A stretch of DNA of 64,000 nt from Capillidium heterosporum (taxonomy: Eukaryota; Entomophthoromycota; Entomophthoromycetes; Entomophthorales; Capillidiaceae), in assembly GCA_016630905.1 (NCBI GenBank), contig WBMQ01000002.1, forward strand, positions 1,736,001 to 1,800,000, read 5' to 3'. Every line of letters begins with the position of its first letter. Within the stretch, counting starts at the first letter, position 1. The notes under the pieces were generated by a model, which searched no databases, was not told the DNA's origin, and worked only from the letters and a program-made list of their open reading frames with translations. Shown in pieces: positions 49,564 through 61,735 of this stretch. A program made the translations under genes and the position numbers.

Positions 49564-50869
49564 CTTGGCTAGTGGTGTTGGTGGATCTAAATAACTTTGC
49601 AAAAATTTACTTGGCTCCACAAAACTAAATTAGTCCGCTCAAATTTCGATGAATTTGCTTCAAATTTTCATTCGTTGTAAAATTTTGTAATCCCAGCTTA
49701 TTCTGTTTATGGAATTTAGGCTGGAGATGAGCGAGTTTAATTTATTTACGGGAGTAGGTAAAAAGTCTCTTGAGAAGTTAAAGGAGACTGGGTAATGCCG
49801 CTTACTTTACTAAATGGACAGAGATGTGCCTTTTTGAGTATTTTATACCCTAAAATTAGAATTCCATTAGTAGATTTAGGACTGTACTTTCAATTTGACT
49901 AAACGTACATTTATAAATAAATCTATGGCACGGAATCCAAGTAAAAGTAACCATTAATCAATAAGGCACTATTTAATATTTGAAATTGAATACTTTTCAA
50001 ATGCAATATACACACATTCTAAATAAATGTTTAACACCATTTAAGTCTTTATCCCAAAATAGATAGTTTAAACCTTTAGGATATTTTTGCAGCCATTTAT
50101 GCTCCTTGTTAATTGGATCTAAATATACAAAGAAATATGTAAAGTTTTAGAGGGCATTTATATATTCTATACGATATATAAAAGTGGAATGGAAGTCCAT
50201 TTATTTGCATTAATTATATTTCAAAGAATATAGCATGTAAAGACTATCGATCGTTTACCTTATTACAATAGCGAGTCTAAAATAGGAAAGTTCGATTACA
50301 TTCCTTTCAAATATACCTATTTCTTTTAAGCATCCATGCCAAATTATATTTATATTCAGATCAAAAAATGTTCAAAGCAGTTCCGTTTCAATCAAAGACT
50401 TATTCTGTCATGTATAGTATTTATAAAATACACCCTACATTGAAAAAAAGCTCGTATGAAAGCGATATATGTTAGTAAAGTGGAATACAATGGCTTTTAT
50501 ATTAATGACATCCATTATTGCTTTACATTAAGCAAAATTCAAAATGTAAGTTTGCGCTATAGACCTATATGCATATTAAATTTAATATAAATCTAGTTGA
50601 ACACTACATACATATTGAATTACATTATTATTAATTCCACAGTGTATGCATCTACTTTAATTTACAGTTAAAATATCAACTTCTCTGCATATATCCATTA
50701 TCCCACTCTACATCCAATTCTATTCCTCAATGAGAGTTTGTAATTATACCACAAAAGTTATCCTAAAATCAACAGCAAAAAAATATAAATAGGGCCAAGC
50801 TGTGCCAAAAATAAGCATACAGCAACTTCTACAACAAATAAACAAACAATCACCTGCCTCATTTTGATA
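49564..50869. promoter_or_regulatory. Divergent upstream region, 1.3 kb
   Basis: Lies between the RanGAP gene and a secreted-protein gene. It is highly AT-rich and holds no supported frame. A TATA-like AAATATAAATAG at about 50781-50792 sits some 85 bases before the secreted-protein start. Confidence 0.45.
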
Positions 50870-51451
50870 ATGAAATTCCAGTACATGTCCGTCTTAGCTT
50901 TAGTTTCGCTCGTAGCATCTAAAGACATCCCAACCGTCAGCAAGCAATCCAACGGCCGAGCCTTCATTCCCACAGACTTTGGTAATCAGTTTCCAGCTGG
51001 ATTGGACAATGTAATAGGCGGACTCCCTGGCAACTACTATCAGGGAGCCAACCTAGCCCCCATCTTCAACACCCTGTTCACTGGTGGACAATACGGTGTC
51101 AACTTAAACTATGGCAACCAAGGGTTCGTCAACAACGTTTTTGGATCTATATTTGGAAACTCTTGCAACAATGGTGGTATCCTGGGATCCATCTTTGGGA
51201 ATCAAGGGAACAGCCCCCACTGCTACGGAGGAATTATCTCATTGCAACCCACTAGACCTAACGTCATCAACTACATCCGGTATCCTAACAACAACCAGGT
51301 TGCCCTTAACATCAATGGGTTTGGTGGTAGTGGCCTAGGTGGCAAGGGAATTGTCCAAGTAATTGGAGACAAGAATTCCATCATCAGTGATAGCTCCCGC
51401 CAGACTTACTATTTGAACCCCAACTCCAAGTACCAGTTGAAGTACCTTTGA
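50870..51451 (+). CDS. Small secreted Gly/Asn-rich protein, unknown function
   Basis: An intronless frame of 193 residues from ATG 50870. Residues 1-17 (MKFQYMSVLALVSLVAS) form a signal peptide. The mature part is rich in Gly, Asn, Ile and Phe, with an imperfect internal repeat (NNVFGSIFGNS and GGILGSIFGNQG). Only two Cys remain in the mature protein (NSCNNGG and SPHCYGG), about 23 residues apart, which could pair. The C-terminal half has NQVALNINGFGGSGLGGKG and ends NPNSKYQLKYL. There are no catalytic motifs and no GPI-like tail. It may be a surface or matrix protein, or an effector-like secreted protein; this is inference only. The family is not recognised. Confidence 0.75.
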   Translation: MKFQYMSVLALVSLVASKDIPTVSKQSNGRAFIPTDFGNQFPAGLDNVIGGLPGNYYQGANLAPIFNTLFTGGQYGVNLNYGNQGFVNNVFGSIFGNSCNNGGILGSIFGNQGNSPHCYGGIISLQPTRPNVINYIRYPNNNQVALNINGFGGSGLGGKGIVQVIGDKNSIISDSSRQTYYLNPNSKYQLKYL

Positions 51452-52194
51452 CTGACGTCTTATTAGTGACTATATCAATAAATACTATTCTTAATCAAAA
51501 TCTATAAGTTTATTTTCATGATACGGCGACACTAGTTATTTTTATATATTAGCCTATATTTCAGGCTTTACCAAACACATAGTTTATTTATAGCCTTGGC
51601 TAAATGTCAAAGGTGCTCCCTACAGCAGCTATATTTGGCTTTAGATAATTCGGTCAAGTTCCTTGGCAGTAACAATTCATTTTATATAATCCTATTTCTA
51701 GATCTTTACTCCAAAACAGAGGGGTACTTGAACGAAAACAGCTTTGAAAATTGAACGCAAAGAGTATAGCAAAGATAACATTATGAATAACTGAATAGCT
51801 ATAATCCATAATAAGGATATGGATATTACTATATCTATCATAGTAGTATCCAATTGGTATATTGCTACATCTAACTAATAGCAACTGTGAAATCCTTTTA
51901 CAGCGTCTCCATCCTCAATTTGTTGACCTAAAGTTCGGTTTCCTTCAAGCCAAATCAATTAAGCCGTAAATCTGCAAATAGGTAATCTGCGGCATCCAAT
52001 AATATTTTAGTGCATCACAGTTTTGATTGGAATCAGTACTAGCGGTAGAACTTTGAAAAGCTGGGTTTGAAAGTAAGCAACTTGGAATTGGAGTTCTCAC
52101 CTTTGCCAAGTTGGAGTAGGAATAGGAAGAGCAGTATACATCGACCGGTTACAAGGAAACCAAGAATAGTTTCAACGAACTTTTGACTATATTT
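51452..52194. other. Spacer, possibly with a 5' exon of the sorting nexin
   Basis: About 740 bases. The last 65 read EEQYTSTGYKETKNSFNELL in frame with the sorting nexin after an acceptor-like GGAATAG near 52130, so an additional upstream exon is possible. No ATG-containing first exon could be placed. The remainder is featureless. Confidence 0.4.
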
Positions 52195-53881
52195 ATGGTA
52201 AGCCCTTTGTGCAATAGCTATTTACACCGCTTAACTTTATCTCTAAACTTTATTTAACCAAATTTAGCCCACTTTGCCTTTAGTAGAAGAAGGAAGTGGT
52301 AACGAAGCAGAAGTGACGTATTTACCTCTACGCACCCCAAGACCAAAGACTCCTTCAAGGAACCTACCACCACCCGATCCACGACCCATACGAACAATAG
52401 CCAAAATAATGCATCAGCAGTGCGACTTCATAATGGGTACATTAGACTACGGGGTAACCGTTACCGAAGCCAGTATCAATCCAGCTACCCAGACCACAAA
52501 TTTCAAATTGAAAGTAACATTGACTGTAAGCCTTCAATTTTTGCCAAATGCTAACCTCATCTAGCCAGGTAGTGTAAGAATGCTTACGAGGACTTTGAAT
52601 CAGTTCGGCTGGTTGCAGCAGCAGCTTCAAATTCACTTTCCCAATTTGGCGGTACCCGATATACCAAGTGGAATAAGTGATGGGAACGATATAACCAAAC
52701 TGGAGATCCATAGGTTTCAAGCTGAGAGGTACCTGCATCGTATCCTACGCAGGACGGAGTTTGCCCAATCCCAACCCACTCAAACCTTTTTATCGGATAC
52801 GATGGTACGTTTTTTAATATTAAAATTATTGAGAGCGTCGTGTTTAGGAAGAGCGGGATGCCGTTCAGGTAGAGAAAGGGTTCCTAGCCCGGCTGTCGGC
52901 TTTACCCTTCAACCTATTGCTGCAACCACACTTCGACCAAGGGTTTCGAGTCTATAGGCCCATCCATCGGCTGCCGTCGGTAAGAAAATTGCATAGCAAA
53001 CTTTAAGGTAACCGTTTTTAAAATAGGACGACAGCGAAGAGTTCAAGAAGCGGCAATCTTACATCCTGACTCTGGAGGATGCTTTCGACCGCATCCAGGA
53101 GTCTTTAGTCAAGCTAACCGAATCTAGGAACCAGCATGCAGCCCAGCTGTGTAGGTTCGGTGACAATTGCGTTGATAGCCTGCACTCCAAGTACCGTATG
53201 GGTGGCCTTACTAAGATTGACAACCGCAACCGGCTACGGAGGTTCGACGCCAATTTAGGTGAGTTCGCCACTGTCCACGACGACATTGCCACGTTGAGTG
53301 AACGCCAAGGCCAAGCTGAACTCAACCAACTAGGCCAAGTCTTTTTGGAGTACAGTCAGTTCATGCAGCCGTTGAAGCACGTCTTCAATTTACGTACCGA
53401 GGCCCTACAGGATTACGCTTTGAAATTACAGCGCCATCAGGCCAAGCTGCCTCCTAACAAAGTTGCATCTACTTCGCCCAACAGTGTCCTACCAGAAGGT
53501 ACGCCAACCCAGTTCGACGACCCCATGACACAAGCCGAAGCAATCCCCGAAGTCAAGTTGGCCAAACAACGCTTCTTGGACTTGCGACGCAACTTGACCA
53601 ATGTACTCAAGAGTTACGAGAAGGATAAGGCCAAGGATCTTATCTCAGTGCTAGGCAACTTCGCCAAGATGCAGCTGCGTATCGAGGGCAATAAGTTGGA
53701 GCTTCTCAAAAGTAGTAGGGGGCCTATAGTGGCACCATACACCCCCTCACCCCAGCTGCAGCCTACCAACTCGTCAAGCTCTTTGTCGTCAACCAGTTCC
53801 TTACCTATGCATCAGCCAATCTTGAGTAAAGATAGAGAGTTGGATGAAGGTAATGTTCCTGGGACTCCCAACTCCGGTTAG
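52195..53881 (+). CDS. SNX-BAR sorting nexin (PX plus BAR domains; Vps17/Vps5-like)
   Basis: A membrane-bending sorting protein of the endosomal retromer type. The first ATG can be placed directly at the end of an exon (ATG at 52195-52197, donor GTAAGC follows), giving MPTLPLVEEGSG after splicing. Further exons give a PX domain: FIMGTLDYGVTVTEASINPA, LNQFGWLQQQLQIHFPNLAV and EIHRFQAERYLHRILRR. The C-terminal half is a long helical BAR domain: KRQSYILTLEDAFDRIQESL, GGLTKIDNRNRLRRFDANLG and LAKQRFLDLRRNLTNVLKSY. A Ser/Pro-rich tail ends PGTPNSG. The canonical RR-Y/F PX signature for PI3P is not obvious, as in Vps17. About 480 residues. Which SNX-BAR it is remains open; upstream exons are possible. 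Confidence 0.7.
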
Positions 53882-54828
53882 ATTAGATTGAGTTTACTGG
53901 GGCTTTTGGATTTGACTTGGAACTAGACTTTACTTTCATCTACTTAACTAATTATTCTGACTAACTTGGCCTGGCATCTTATTAAAATTCTATTGGAGTG
54001 GAAGCTTCATGTGCATTTTTAATGATGCTCATAACTCTTCATCTCCTTCCCTTTAAGATTCCAAGGTTGTAATGTTATGTTTAACTTATCGTCGAAAAGT
54101 TGCCTTAGCTTTGCCTTTTACTTTTCAAAGGTTGAATGGAGTACAGATTTATAGTATGGTTTGTATATAGATATTCAATTATATCATATTTCTTTAGCTT
54201 TCCTTATACATTTACATTTTAAAGGCTTTCCATTAGTGATGAAAAGTAACGTATGTTGCTTAAACTTGAAATAAGAATTTTTAGATTGAAGTTTTTTGTA
54301 GATATTGTGTATATTTTTATCAAACTTTTGACTAATCTTAAATCAATTCTAAAATTGTGCTAGCTTTGATAAATAATCTCCCCACACTTCAAACAAAATA
54401 GTTTTCTTGGTAGCTTTCAAATAGGATTGATGGTGGATAATACAGCTTATCTGGATGGACGACATATACCGAAATGATGATCCATATGTCGTTGAAGTGT
54501 ATGAGCTGTTGATATCAGATGATTCGCTCAAATTAGTCAAATTAGCAAGAAATTTAACAAATAGCATACCAGCTTTATGAATTTTCTTGGCAAGGTCTAA
54601 ATATTTGTATAGAAGGTAAAGTATCGAGACGACTTTGTTGATCAGAGTTTATTACGATTCCACTTTTAACCTCACTAGTGGTATTCTCAAGACTTCTTTG
54701 ATAGTAAACGTATACCTTTACTATTGAAATACAAGTTTGTAGTGTTGTGAAAAAAGGCGTGAGAAACATTTGTAAACTGCTGTAAGCTTGTTGACGATCT
54801 TAAACTAATTGCATTCTGAAATTAAAGT
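53882..54828. other. AT-rich spacer
   Basis: About 950 bases with no supported gene; short minus-strand frames at 54349-54769 have no coding signature I trust. Confidence 0.45.
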
Positions 54829-55781
54829 ATGATGTCATACGACAGTCCCTACTTGAAGTTGGACAACAATTCCAAAAGCAACTTCATCAACATGGATTTC
54901 AACGAAGAGTTTGGCAAGCTTAGCCTCAACTCCAACCAACACCAGCACCAACATGAACCCACAGCCCAAACCGATAACTGGCCCAAGAGTAACCGCAACA
55001 GCTTTAACAGCGACTTTTCCAACAATGAGGCTAGCTCCTCAAGAACTCGACACAAGTACGCCTACTCAACGGGAAACATGGATTTATCGCAGTTCAATTA
55101 CGACGGCTTGGCAACCAACAGCTACGCGGCTCAGGAGCAGATGCAAAGTAATAATATAGATAAATAGAGTGCTAAATTGTTGATTCTATTAAAGCTGTAA
55201 GTAATTTGCCAAGGAATTGGCAATCCTACAAAGTAACTGCTCGACAAGTAACTTTTACTGATACCTTTATAGCCTGACGATAGCAACCCGTTCGCCGACA
55301 GTAGTAATTAAATAGTATATCTTCAGCTCACCAAATTTGTAGAAAATTTTTCGCCAAGCCCAGGTACTTACCCCAGCCAAACCTCCCTTTCCGCTACCAA
55401 GGTACTTTATTATTTATTATTAAAGTAACAAAGATTAGGAATCGGAAGTAAACCAAGAGTACTTTATCACCTTCCAGTTTTAAACCTAACGATTAACTTT
55501 ATATTAGCTCATCCGACTCGGAAGCCGACTTAGTTCAAGAGGACCAGCTGCAAACTTCCAGCCAGGACTTGGATGCCAGCAGTTTACTTTTGGATAGGAG
55601 TACTAGTAGCCTCTTCCACTCGAGTCAAGACCTCATTACTTCGGAAGCTAATAGGCTGATCCATATGAATTTGGATAATCCCTATTTTTTATTACGGTTC
55701 TTCAAGTTGGCTCAAAAAGTGCAGACGGACTACCGACGTCAACAACTTTTGTTCTTTTTGGAAACTATAACCGATCCCTGA
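54829..55781 (+). CDS. Ser/Asn/Gln-rich hypothetical protein, several exons
   Basis: The first exon (54829 to about 55149) reads MMSYDSPYLKLDNNSKSNFI and NMDFNEEFGKLSLNSNQHQH, then a His/Gln run and NMDLSQFNYDGLATNSYAAQ. The final exon (from about 55507) reads SSDSEADLVQEDQLQTSSQD, LLLDRSTSSLFHSSQDLI, and a more conserved-looking helical end NPYFLLRFFKLAQKVQTDYR with LFFLETITDP before TGA. Between them, two or three small exons (PDDSNPFADS and one near 55342-55402) are bounded by introns so short, about 23-25 nt on one reading, that the splice pattern is uncertain. Mostly disordered, with a helical C-terminus. I do not recognise the family. Confidence 0.5.
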
Positions 55782-56547
55782 GTACTACGAACTCCTTAAA
55801 AATAGTAACAGTGGAAATGACAGAGACAACTAATAAATGTGGGAATTTTTGTATGTTTTTGGGATTGGACGGCTTATCTGCTTGTAGGGTGGATGGCATC
55901 TGAACTAGTTTGATGCTATGGCTTCATTTGTATTTAGCTGTATTGTAATAAGTTGCTATTTTTGTAAAGCATGATAGCTATATATATCGACTTTCTTAGT
56001 TTATATAGCTGATAAGCCTGGAAATCATAGCTAGGTGGATGGAGTATAGCGTTGAGGCCATTCAAAGGTACTTGCTTTAGCTTCGGATCGACTTTAGTAA
56101 TAGTTTATAGTTGCAAGTAGTAGATTAAATGAAGCTTGGTCGTGCTGATTTAAATGGTTGGCTATTGCATTTTGAATACTTTGTAAGAATTTGTAGTCTG
56201 TTATTATCTAGTTAGCATCGCATTGTCTTTGCAAGTAGCAACATGCCTGTATAAATTGCGCCTGTAAAGGATTCTAAGTTCAATATAGTAAAGTTTAAAA
56301 TGCTTTTGAAGATTACATATACTCATCAACATCCATCTCTAAACGATAGGTGGCTAAAAGTGAAAATGAATATTAATTTATTACTAGATAGATTTTAGAA
56401 TTAGTTGACCTATATCAAAGCATCACACTTCAAAATTATAGGTTACACCTTAACTTCGATATAGCACTTGATTAGCAGTTAAAACTTTAAATATCCATCC
56501 TATTAGCCAGATAGGACGTCCACAAGCCCACGCATTAAGAAACATGA
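55782..56547. other. Convergent spacer
   Basis: About 770 AT-rich bases between the hypothetical gene and the 3' end of the LIM-RhoGAP gene. Nothing supported. Confidence 0.5.
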
Positions 56548-59500
56548 CTACTTGGTTGGTTTGGAGGATTGAGCGTTGGAAGGGGGACCCGCTTTGCCGT
56601 AGTTGAAGTAGTTCTCGCACCTTCTCAAGATCTCTTCGGTTGATAGTTCGTGCTTGTCCTCTATTAGGTTGACCTCCTGTAATATGGTGGCCACACTCTC
56701 AGGTACCTATATAAAATGTGTTAGATCGGATTGAAATGGTAAAATTTGGTGGGTATAGCTGAATACAAAGGCTTTCTTACCTCCCAGAAGTCGTCCTGCA
56801 TGACCAAGATATCGTTAACTGCGTTTATAGCTAAAAAGGATTCATCCTTGGTGGGATCTTTGTCCTTACCGTACAATATGTTGGGTGTTATGACGGTTGC
56901 TAAATTCTCCAAGTCCATTTTGGAGCCCCGATCCTCTACGACGGCGAATTCGGCCACCCACTTGAAGAAGACGAATATGACTTCCAATGTATCTCGGTTA
57001 GCCCTTGGTAGTAAGCAGCAAGCCAGGTGCAGTACCTTTTTGCGATCTTCCAAGCTGTCCAGTTCTACAGATTTTAAATTAGTAGGTGAAAATTTTATGG
57101 AACTTACTTTGGGAGATGATAAATAGGCGATGCAGCTTGAAGGTGATGAGAGGGTCGGGCAAATCCCGCAAAAACTTTTTCAGCAGGGCGGCAACCTGTA
57201 CTGGGTTATCTTGAGATAAATCGACCGACTGTGGGTCCTTGTCGATGGCTTCGGTTAATTCCTTCAAGCGTCTAATGTTGCCGTTCTTTCGGAATATACC
57301 TTCGATTGACATGTCTTGTAAAATATTAGTATATTACAAATAGATCTCTAGCCTACCCATCTCCCGTAGCACGGAAATTATATTTTCGACGAAGCTTGGT
57401 ACCCTCAAGAGACCAGAAGTTGCGCCTAGACGACAATCGACGCCGTACTTTTCAGTTAGAATCTCCAAGCTGACTCCGAAGATGCCATCTAAATCAAGGT
57501 TAGTAAAGGTGTAACTGTAGGTTTTTTACCTGGCTTTTTGGGCGTAGGCCGCAAGTTGTTTTTGAATCGCGACCATAAACTTGTCTTCCGTGATCCAATT
57601 AGTTCGAATAGCTCGTCCTTGCTGAAGTATTTGCCAACTAGTGGGTACAGGCTTAAAGCAGACAGCGTCTGGACAATGAGTAGCTCCAATTCGGAAAGGT
57701 CACAAAGGTAGCTCTTGGGTCGCCCACTTGGAGTTGACGAGTTAGAAGCTGAGATGAGGAGGCTTTCGGCAGATAGTGCCCGCGTAGGCATCTCGACCGA
57801 ATCGATTTTTAAAGGGGGACCTTCCGATTTTTGGCGCTCCATCGGGATGGGGTGCTCCAACGTCTTGCGGGCATGCACAATCATGGAGAGATTATGAATC
57901 GAGGTAGCGTTGCTGCCCGACCTTCGTTGTCGGACGTTGTAGCGCTGTGGCGTTTTGCTAGCGATCGCTATCAGTCGCTCATCTAAATCTTCGTTTTCGC
58001 TCTCAGCAACCCGTTCCGGGGATTTGTTCCGAACTTGGTTCAATATAATGGGGTCGTTGTCGGTAAAGTTTGGCGAGCTCTTGTTGTTTTTTATTAGTCT
58101 TTGAATCTGCTTTGATTCAGGGACTAATATAGAATCGTCTAATCGAATAAATATTAAGTTATGCAATACTAAATAGGACAGTTTACCTTTTGTACTGAGT
58201 AACGAATACAGTCGTCGCAAGGAAAGCCTTAGCAAAAATGAGTATTGGTCAAGGCTGCTAACTTTTTTAAATCCGTGTTCACATCCAGCGCTTGAACATC
58301 CTTTACAATAAACTTTTGCTTCCAGTTGATTAAAAGTAGTATCAGACCACTCGGAAGTCAACGACCTTTCACATTTTGTGCATTTTAAGCAATGCGTGTG
58401 CCAGCGATCTTTGACAAATCTAATACACTCTTCTTCCACCGTCTCCTTGCAACTAAAGCACAGCTCAGAGGCGATTTCGGCTTCCATCTTAGCTAGCATA
58501 CGCCACTGTGAGGCTTTATCTTTATCACCATGTACGACCAGCATCTTTAAAAAGTTTGATATGGCACTTTTAGACGTGTAATTCCGCTCCTATAGATCTA
58601 TAAATAACTATGCTTTAAAAAAGCCTTACCAAGCGTAAGGCGCCGATGAGGGCTATCCGTATCAAGCTTTTGAGGTAGTGGGCAACCCCAGTCACTTGTG
58701 ACAGCAGGTCTTTCGTTATACCAATGGAATTTTTCGCGTTATCCTTGGTATGAGTCAGTAGCGAAAAAAATCCGATTATCTTCCGGCAAAGCTGCTTAGG
58801 CTCTTGCTGGTAATCTATATATATGCTTAGTTTTCAAACTTCTCGATCAATTACTTAGGCTATCTTGGTTTTGAATCAAATTGGTCTCTATACGGTCAAT
58901 AGCTGAAAACAAAATTTCGACGTGCATCGTAAACTTCTCTGCCATCCGCACACCATCCTTGTAATTCCCGTTTGAAACCTGGATGAGCATCTCTGAAATA
59001 CATGATGCCGAGGATTCTTCAAAGGCGGATAGGATCGACCAAATGTGTTGAGATTTTACTTGTGATCTATTCTGTTCCCTCTGCAGCTCTTCGTTCGTCA
59101 TCTTTTTATCTAAGTTGAATTGTTAAATTCATGAATAAGGCGCATCCGTTACCGTTTCCATTAGAAAGCGCAATCGGTGTTCCCAGCTTCACCTTCCAAA
59201 ACTAAAATACGTTTATAAAAGTATTTAGTTGCAGACTGTTACCTTATTTATCATATAGCACTCGGGATGCCATCGTTCGTTGACTTCATTCTTCTTCGAC
59301 TCGACAAATCGGGATATGATAGGTACGTTGCAGCCTGTACATTTGGCAGCCGCTATTAAAGAGTAGTGGTAGTGGCAGAGCACTTTGCCGTCGTGCTCGT
59401 AGTAGGAATCGTTCTTGCCAAACACCGTCATACATTCGGAGCAGGTAAAATGGTCGACATGATACTTTTTCCCACACGCTGTGATGAAAGGGCCTTGAAT

Positions 59501-59836
59501 AAATTGCTTACAAGAGTTGCAGACGTGTCGCAGGCGCCGATAATAATCTTTTTCGCATAGTGGGTGTAGCTTTCCATCAGGCCCCGTAATTGAAACGTAT
59601 TTAGATGCTACAACGTCGCTACAGTCCTATTGTAAATAGAAGAAAACTTAATATAAGCCTGGTTAAAAGACAATAATTACTAAACATTTAAAACATTCGA
59701 TATGGTAAAATCCCCCCAACGCCCTAACGAACAATCCGGACATTGATAAACCACATGCGGAACAATTTTGGCTGAAGTTGGTGGTTGGAGCTGATTCTAC
59801 ACTAACTGAGCTAACATCTGATAATGAAGCTTGCAT
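56548..59836 (-). CDS. LRG1: LIM-domain Rho GTPase-activating protein (Lrg1 family)
   Basis: Inactivates Rho1-type GTPases; in yeast Lrg1 restrains Rho1 control of glucan synthesis and cell fusion. A multi-exon minus-strand gene from ATG 59836 (MQASLSDVSSVSVES) to TAG at 56548. Two N-terminal LIM domains: NCSACGLSMSGLFVRALGGF through ECFKCLDC, then HVCNSCKQFIQGPFITACGK through HFTCSECMTVFG, with HYHYSLIAAAKCTGCNVPI beginning the next zinc module. A separate third LIM follows a helical spacer: SELCFSCKETVEEECIRF through HCLKCTKCERSL and VYCKGCSSAGCEHGF. The RhoGAP domain has the arginine finger in SIEGIFRKNGNIRRLKEL, then LLKKFLRDLPDPLI and LENLATVITPNILYGKDK. The order LIM-LIM-spacer-LIM-RhoGAP is that of Lrg1. 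Roughly 900 residues; some small exon boundaries are approximate. Confidence 0.88.
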
Positions 59837-60772
59837 CGATAGTATTAATTATTGAACAATTAGCTGTATAGATTCCTGGCTGAGGGTTGATTTAATGCTA
59901 GCTGAAAGGTGTCGATTTCCAAACAAATTGAATTTCGTAATTGAATAGTTTTGCTGACTTTTACTTTTGATGTATCAAAGTAACGCTGTAAACGTCTGCC
60001 GTCGGCCACTTCTCTTTGAACTAAAATACGGTTGAAGAAGCTGATATCCAAACGTCCAATCGTGAAATATGTGGATGGGTAAAAGCTGACAATTTAAGGC
60101 GTGTGAACTTGCTTTATTGGAGCTGGTGAAAGAGGCTGGAAGAAGTGGAATTGGCTATAGTCCTAACTTGTTCACTCATTTCTGATTTAATTCTAACTTT
60201 GGAGCTCTTGCTTCTTTAGTATTTATTCCGTTACTCTGTATAATTGGCTAAAATTTGCAGTTTATGTTTAGATCCTTCAAGTGATATGCAGATGCTGCAA
60301 ACGTCAACTTACAATCAATTTCACTAACTATTTTTAACCATCAGTTTAATTTAGTAGGAAGTGTTCTTTCCACCAATAAATAGGCTTAAAACGCGACTTC
60401 ATTGAAGGTTGAAAGTGAAATTTTCCAGGCTACAATTTACTGGATCAAGACAGATCAAACTATTCAAAGTTTATACAAAAACCTGTCAACTTTGAGTATC
60501 TAGATCTATTTCCGTTTTATACATTCCTATACAAGGAATATCATAAATAGTAGTGCTAGCTATATTATAATTAGCTGATATCTTCAATATAATTTATAGA
60601 TTCTAAAGCATTTTAGAAATAGTGGCCTTCTAAAGAATGCTATTTATATATAAGATGCATTTTTACTCTAATAGGAAATGAAATATAAAGAATATCTTAA
60701 AAACGCATTACTACAAAGTCTTATACTACTGCTGCTACTATAAAAGCTACTTGAGGGAAGCAAAAGTATAAT
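59837..60772. other. Upstream region of LRG1 and of the GDSL relic
   Basis: About 940 bases. A 63-codon minus-strand frame at 59860-60051 (MDISFFNRILVQREVADGRR) lies just upstream of the LRG1 start and has fair protein-like composition; it could be a 5' exon or leader, unproven. The rest is AT-rich. Confidence 0.4.
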
Positions 60773-61735
60773 ATGCTTTAGATAATTTTCTTTCCGATTC
60801 TTACTCTCTTCATAACCGAAATTCAAAGTTTGCTAGAACTAGGTACGACATATCTTAAATTTATTTCCCATGCATATCACTAAAGCCAATTCCTCAAATC
60901 GACCTCATAATAGTTCAAACTTTACCTATGTACAATCGATTGATAGTGTCTGGAGATAGCTTGAATGACAGCGGCATCTTATAGTAAATATCCTCAACAA
61001 GATGTCTGACCCCAACTTTTACTGCCAAGGTAGGCATTCAAATGGTCCGATCTGGCCCGAGTACTTGCAAAGCATCTTAAGTCAATGTTACAATTATAAT
61101 GCTGACCTGGCAAATTTCTCAGTGGCTGCATCATCGGTGGTAAATTCTGTTAAAACACTGGCATGTATGTATGCTTTTTGCAATCTATACTTATATTTGC
61201 TTATCTATTTTAGTTTTCACCACTTTAGTTTCCGAACAGATGGTATCCAAATTTGACTTATATAAGGACCGAAACCTCGACCTTTGGTTTTCAAAACTCC
61301 TTGGCTGTCGTATGATTTGGAAGTACTGACCACTTGGCTATCAAATTCGAGACCGAAAGAGTTATAGGAGAACTGGATTCTGCTCTCATCAAGTTGATAT
61401 TCAATGATGGTGTAGGTACTATTGCTATGAGGGATTTACCACATTTGAGCCAACCTTTGGATGAAAAGTCATTTGAGGAGATGATCCGTAGGGAGCACTA
61501 CTACATAGGCCACAGCACTAAATTGGCTGAAATGGCTACTAGGCTTAGGTACAAGATCAGCTGCTTGAACTACACCACCAAGATTTTAACTTTTAGGATC
61601 GATGATTACCTAGATTCGCTGACTAATAACTCTTTTGTAGATAAGGAGCTCTTGGATGGGCACGCTATAACGAGTGAACCTTGCTATAATTTGAAATTAA
61701 AGACTTTTTGTAACTTTCCCAATTTGTATATATAG
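60773..61735 (+). pseudogene. Decayed GDSL/SGNH lipase, paralogue of the neighbouring intact gene
   Basis: ATG at 60773 is followed two codons later by TAG, then by a signal-peptide-like IIFFPILTLFI. Further on, MYNRLIVSGDSLNDSGIL (from 60928) is block I of the GDSL family and ends in TAG. One frame over, MSDPNFYCQGRHSNGPIWPE (61002) aligns with YYCKGRFSNGRVWVE of the intact copy. After a normal-looking intron the piece up to LLGCRMIWKY ends in a stop just where the intact gene has LWMGGND, so the block III Asn/Gly motif is lost. The last open piece (61334-61735, including RVIGELDSALIKLIFNDGVG) lacks the C-terminal D-x-x-H catalytic block. With four independent defects it cannot encode an active enzyme. 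Confidence 0.85.
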
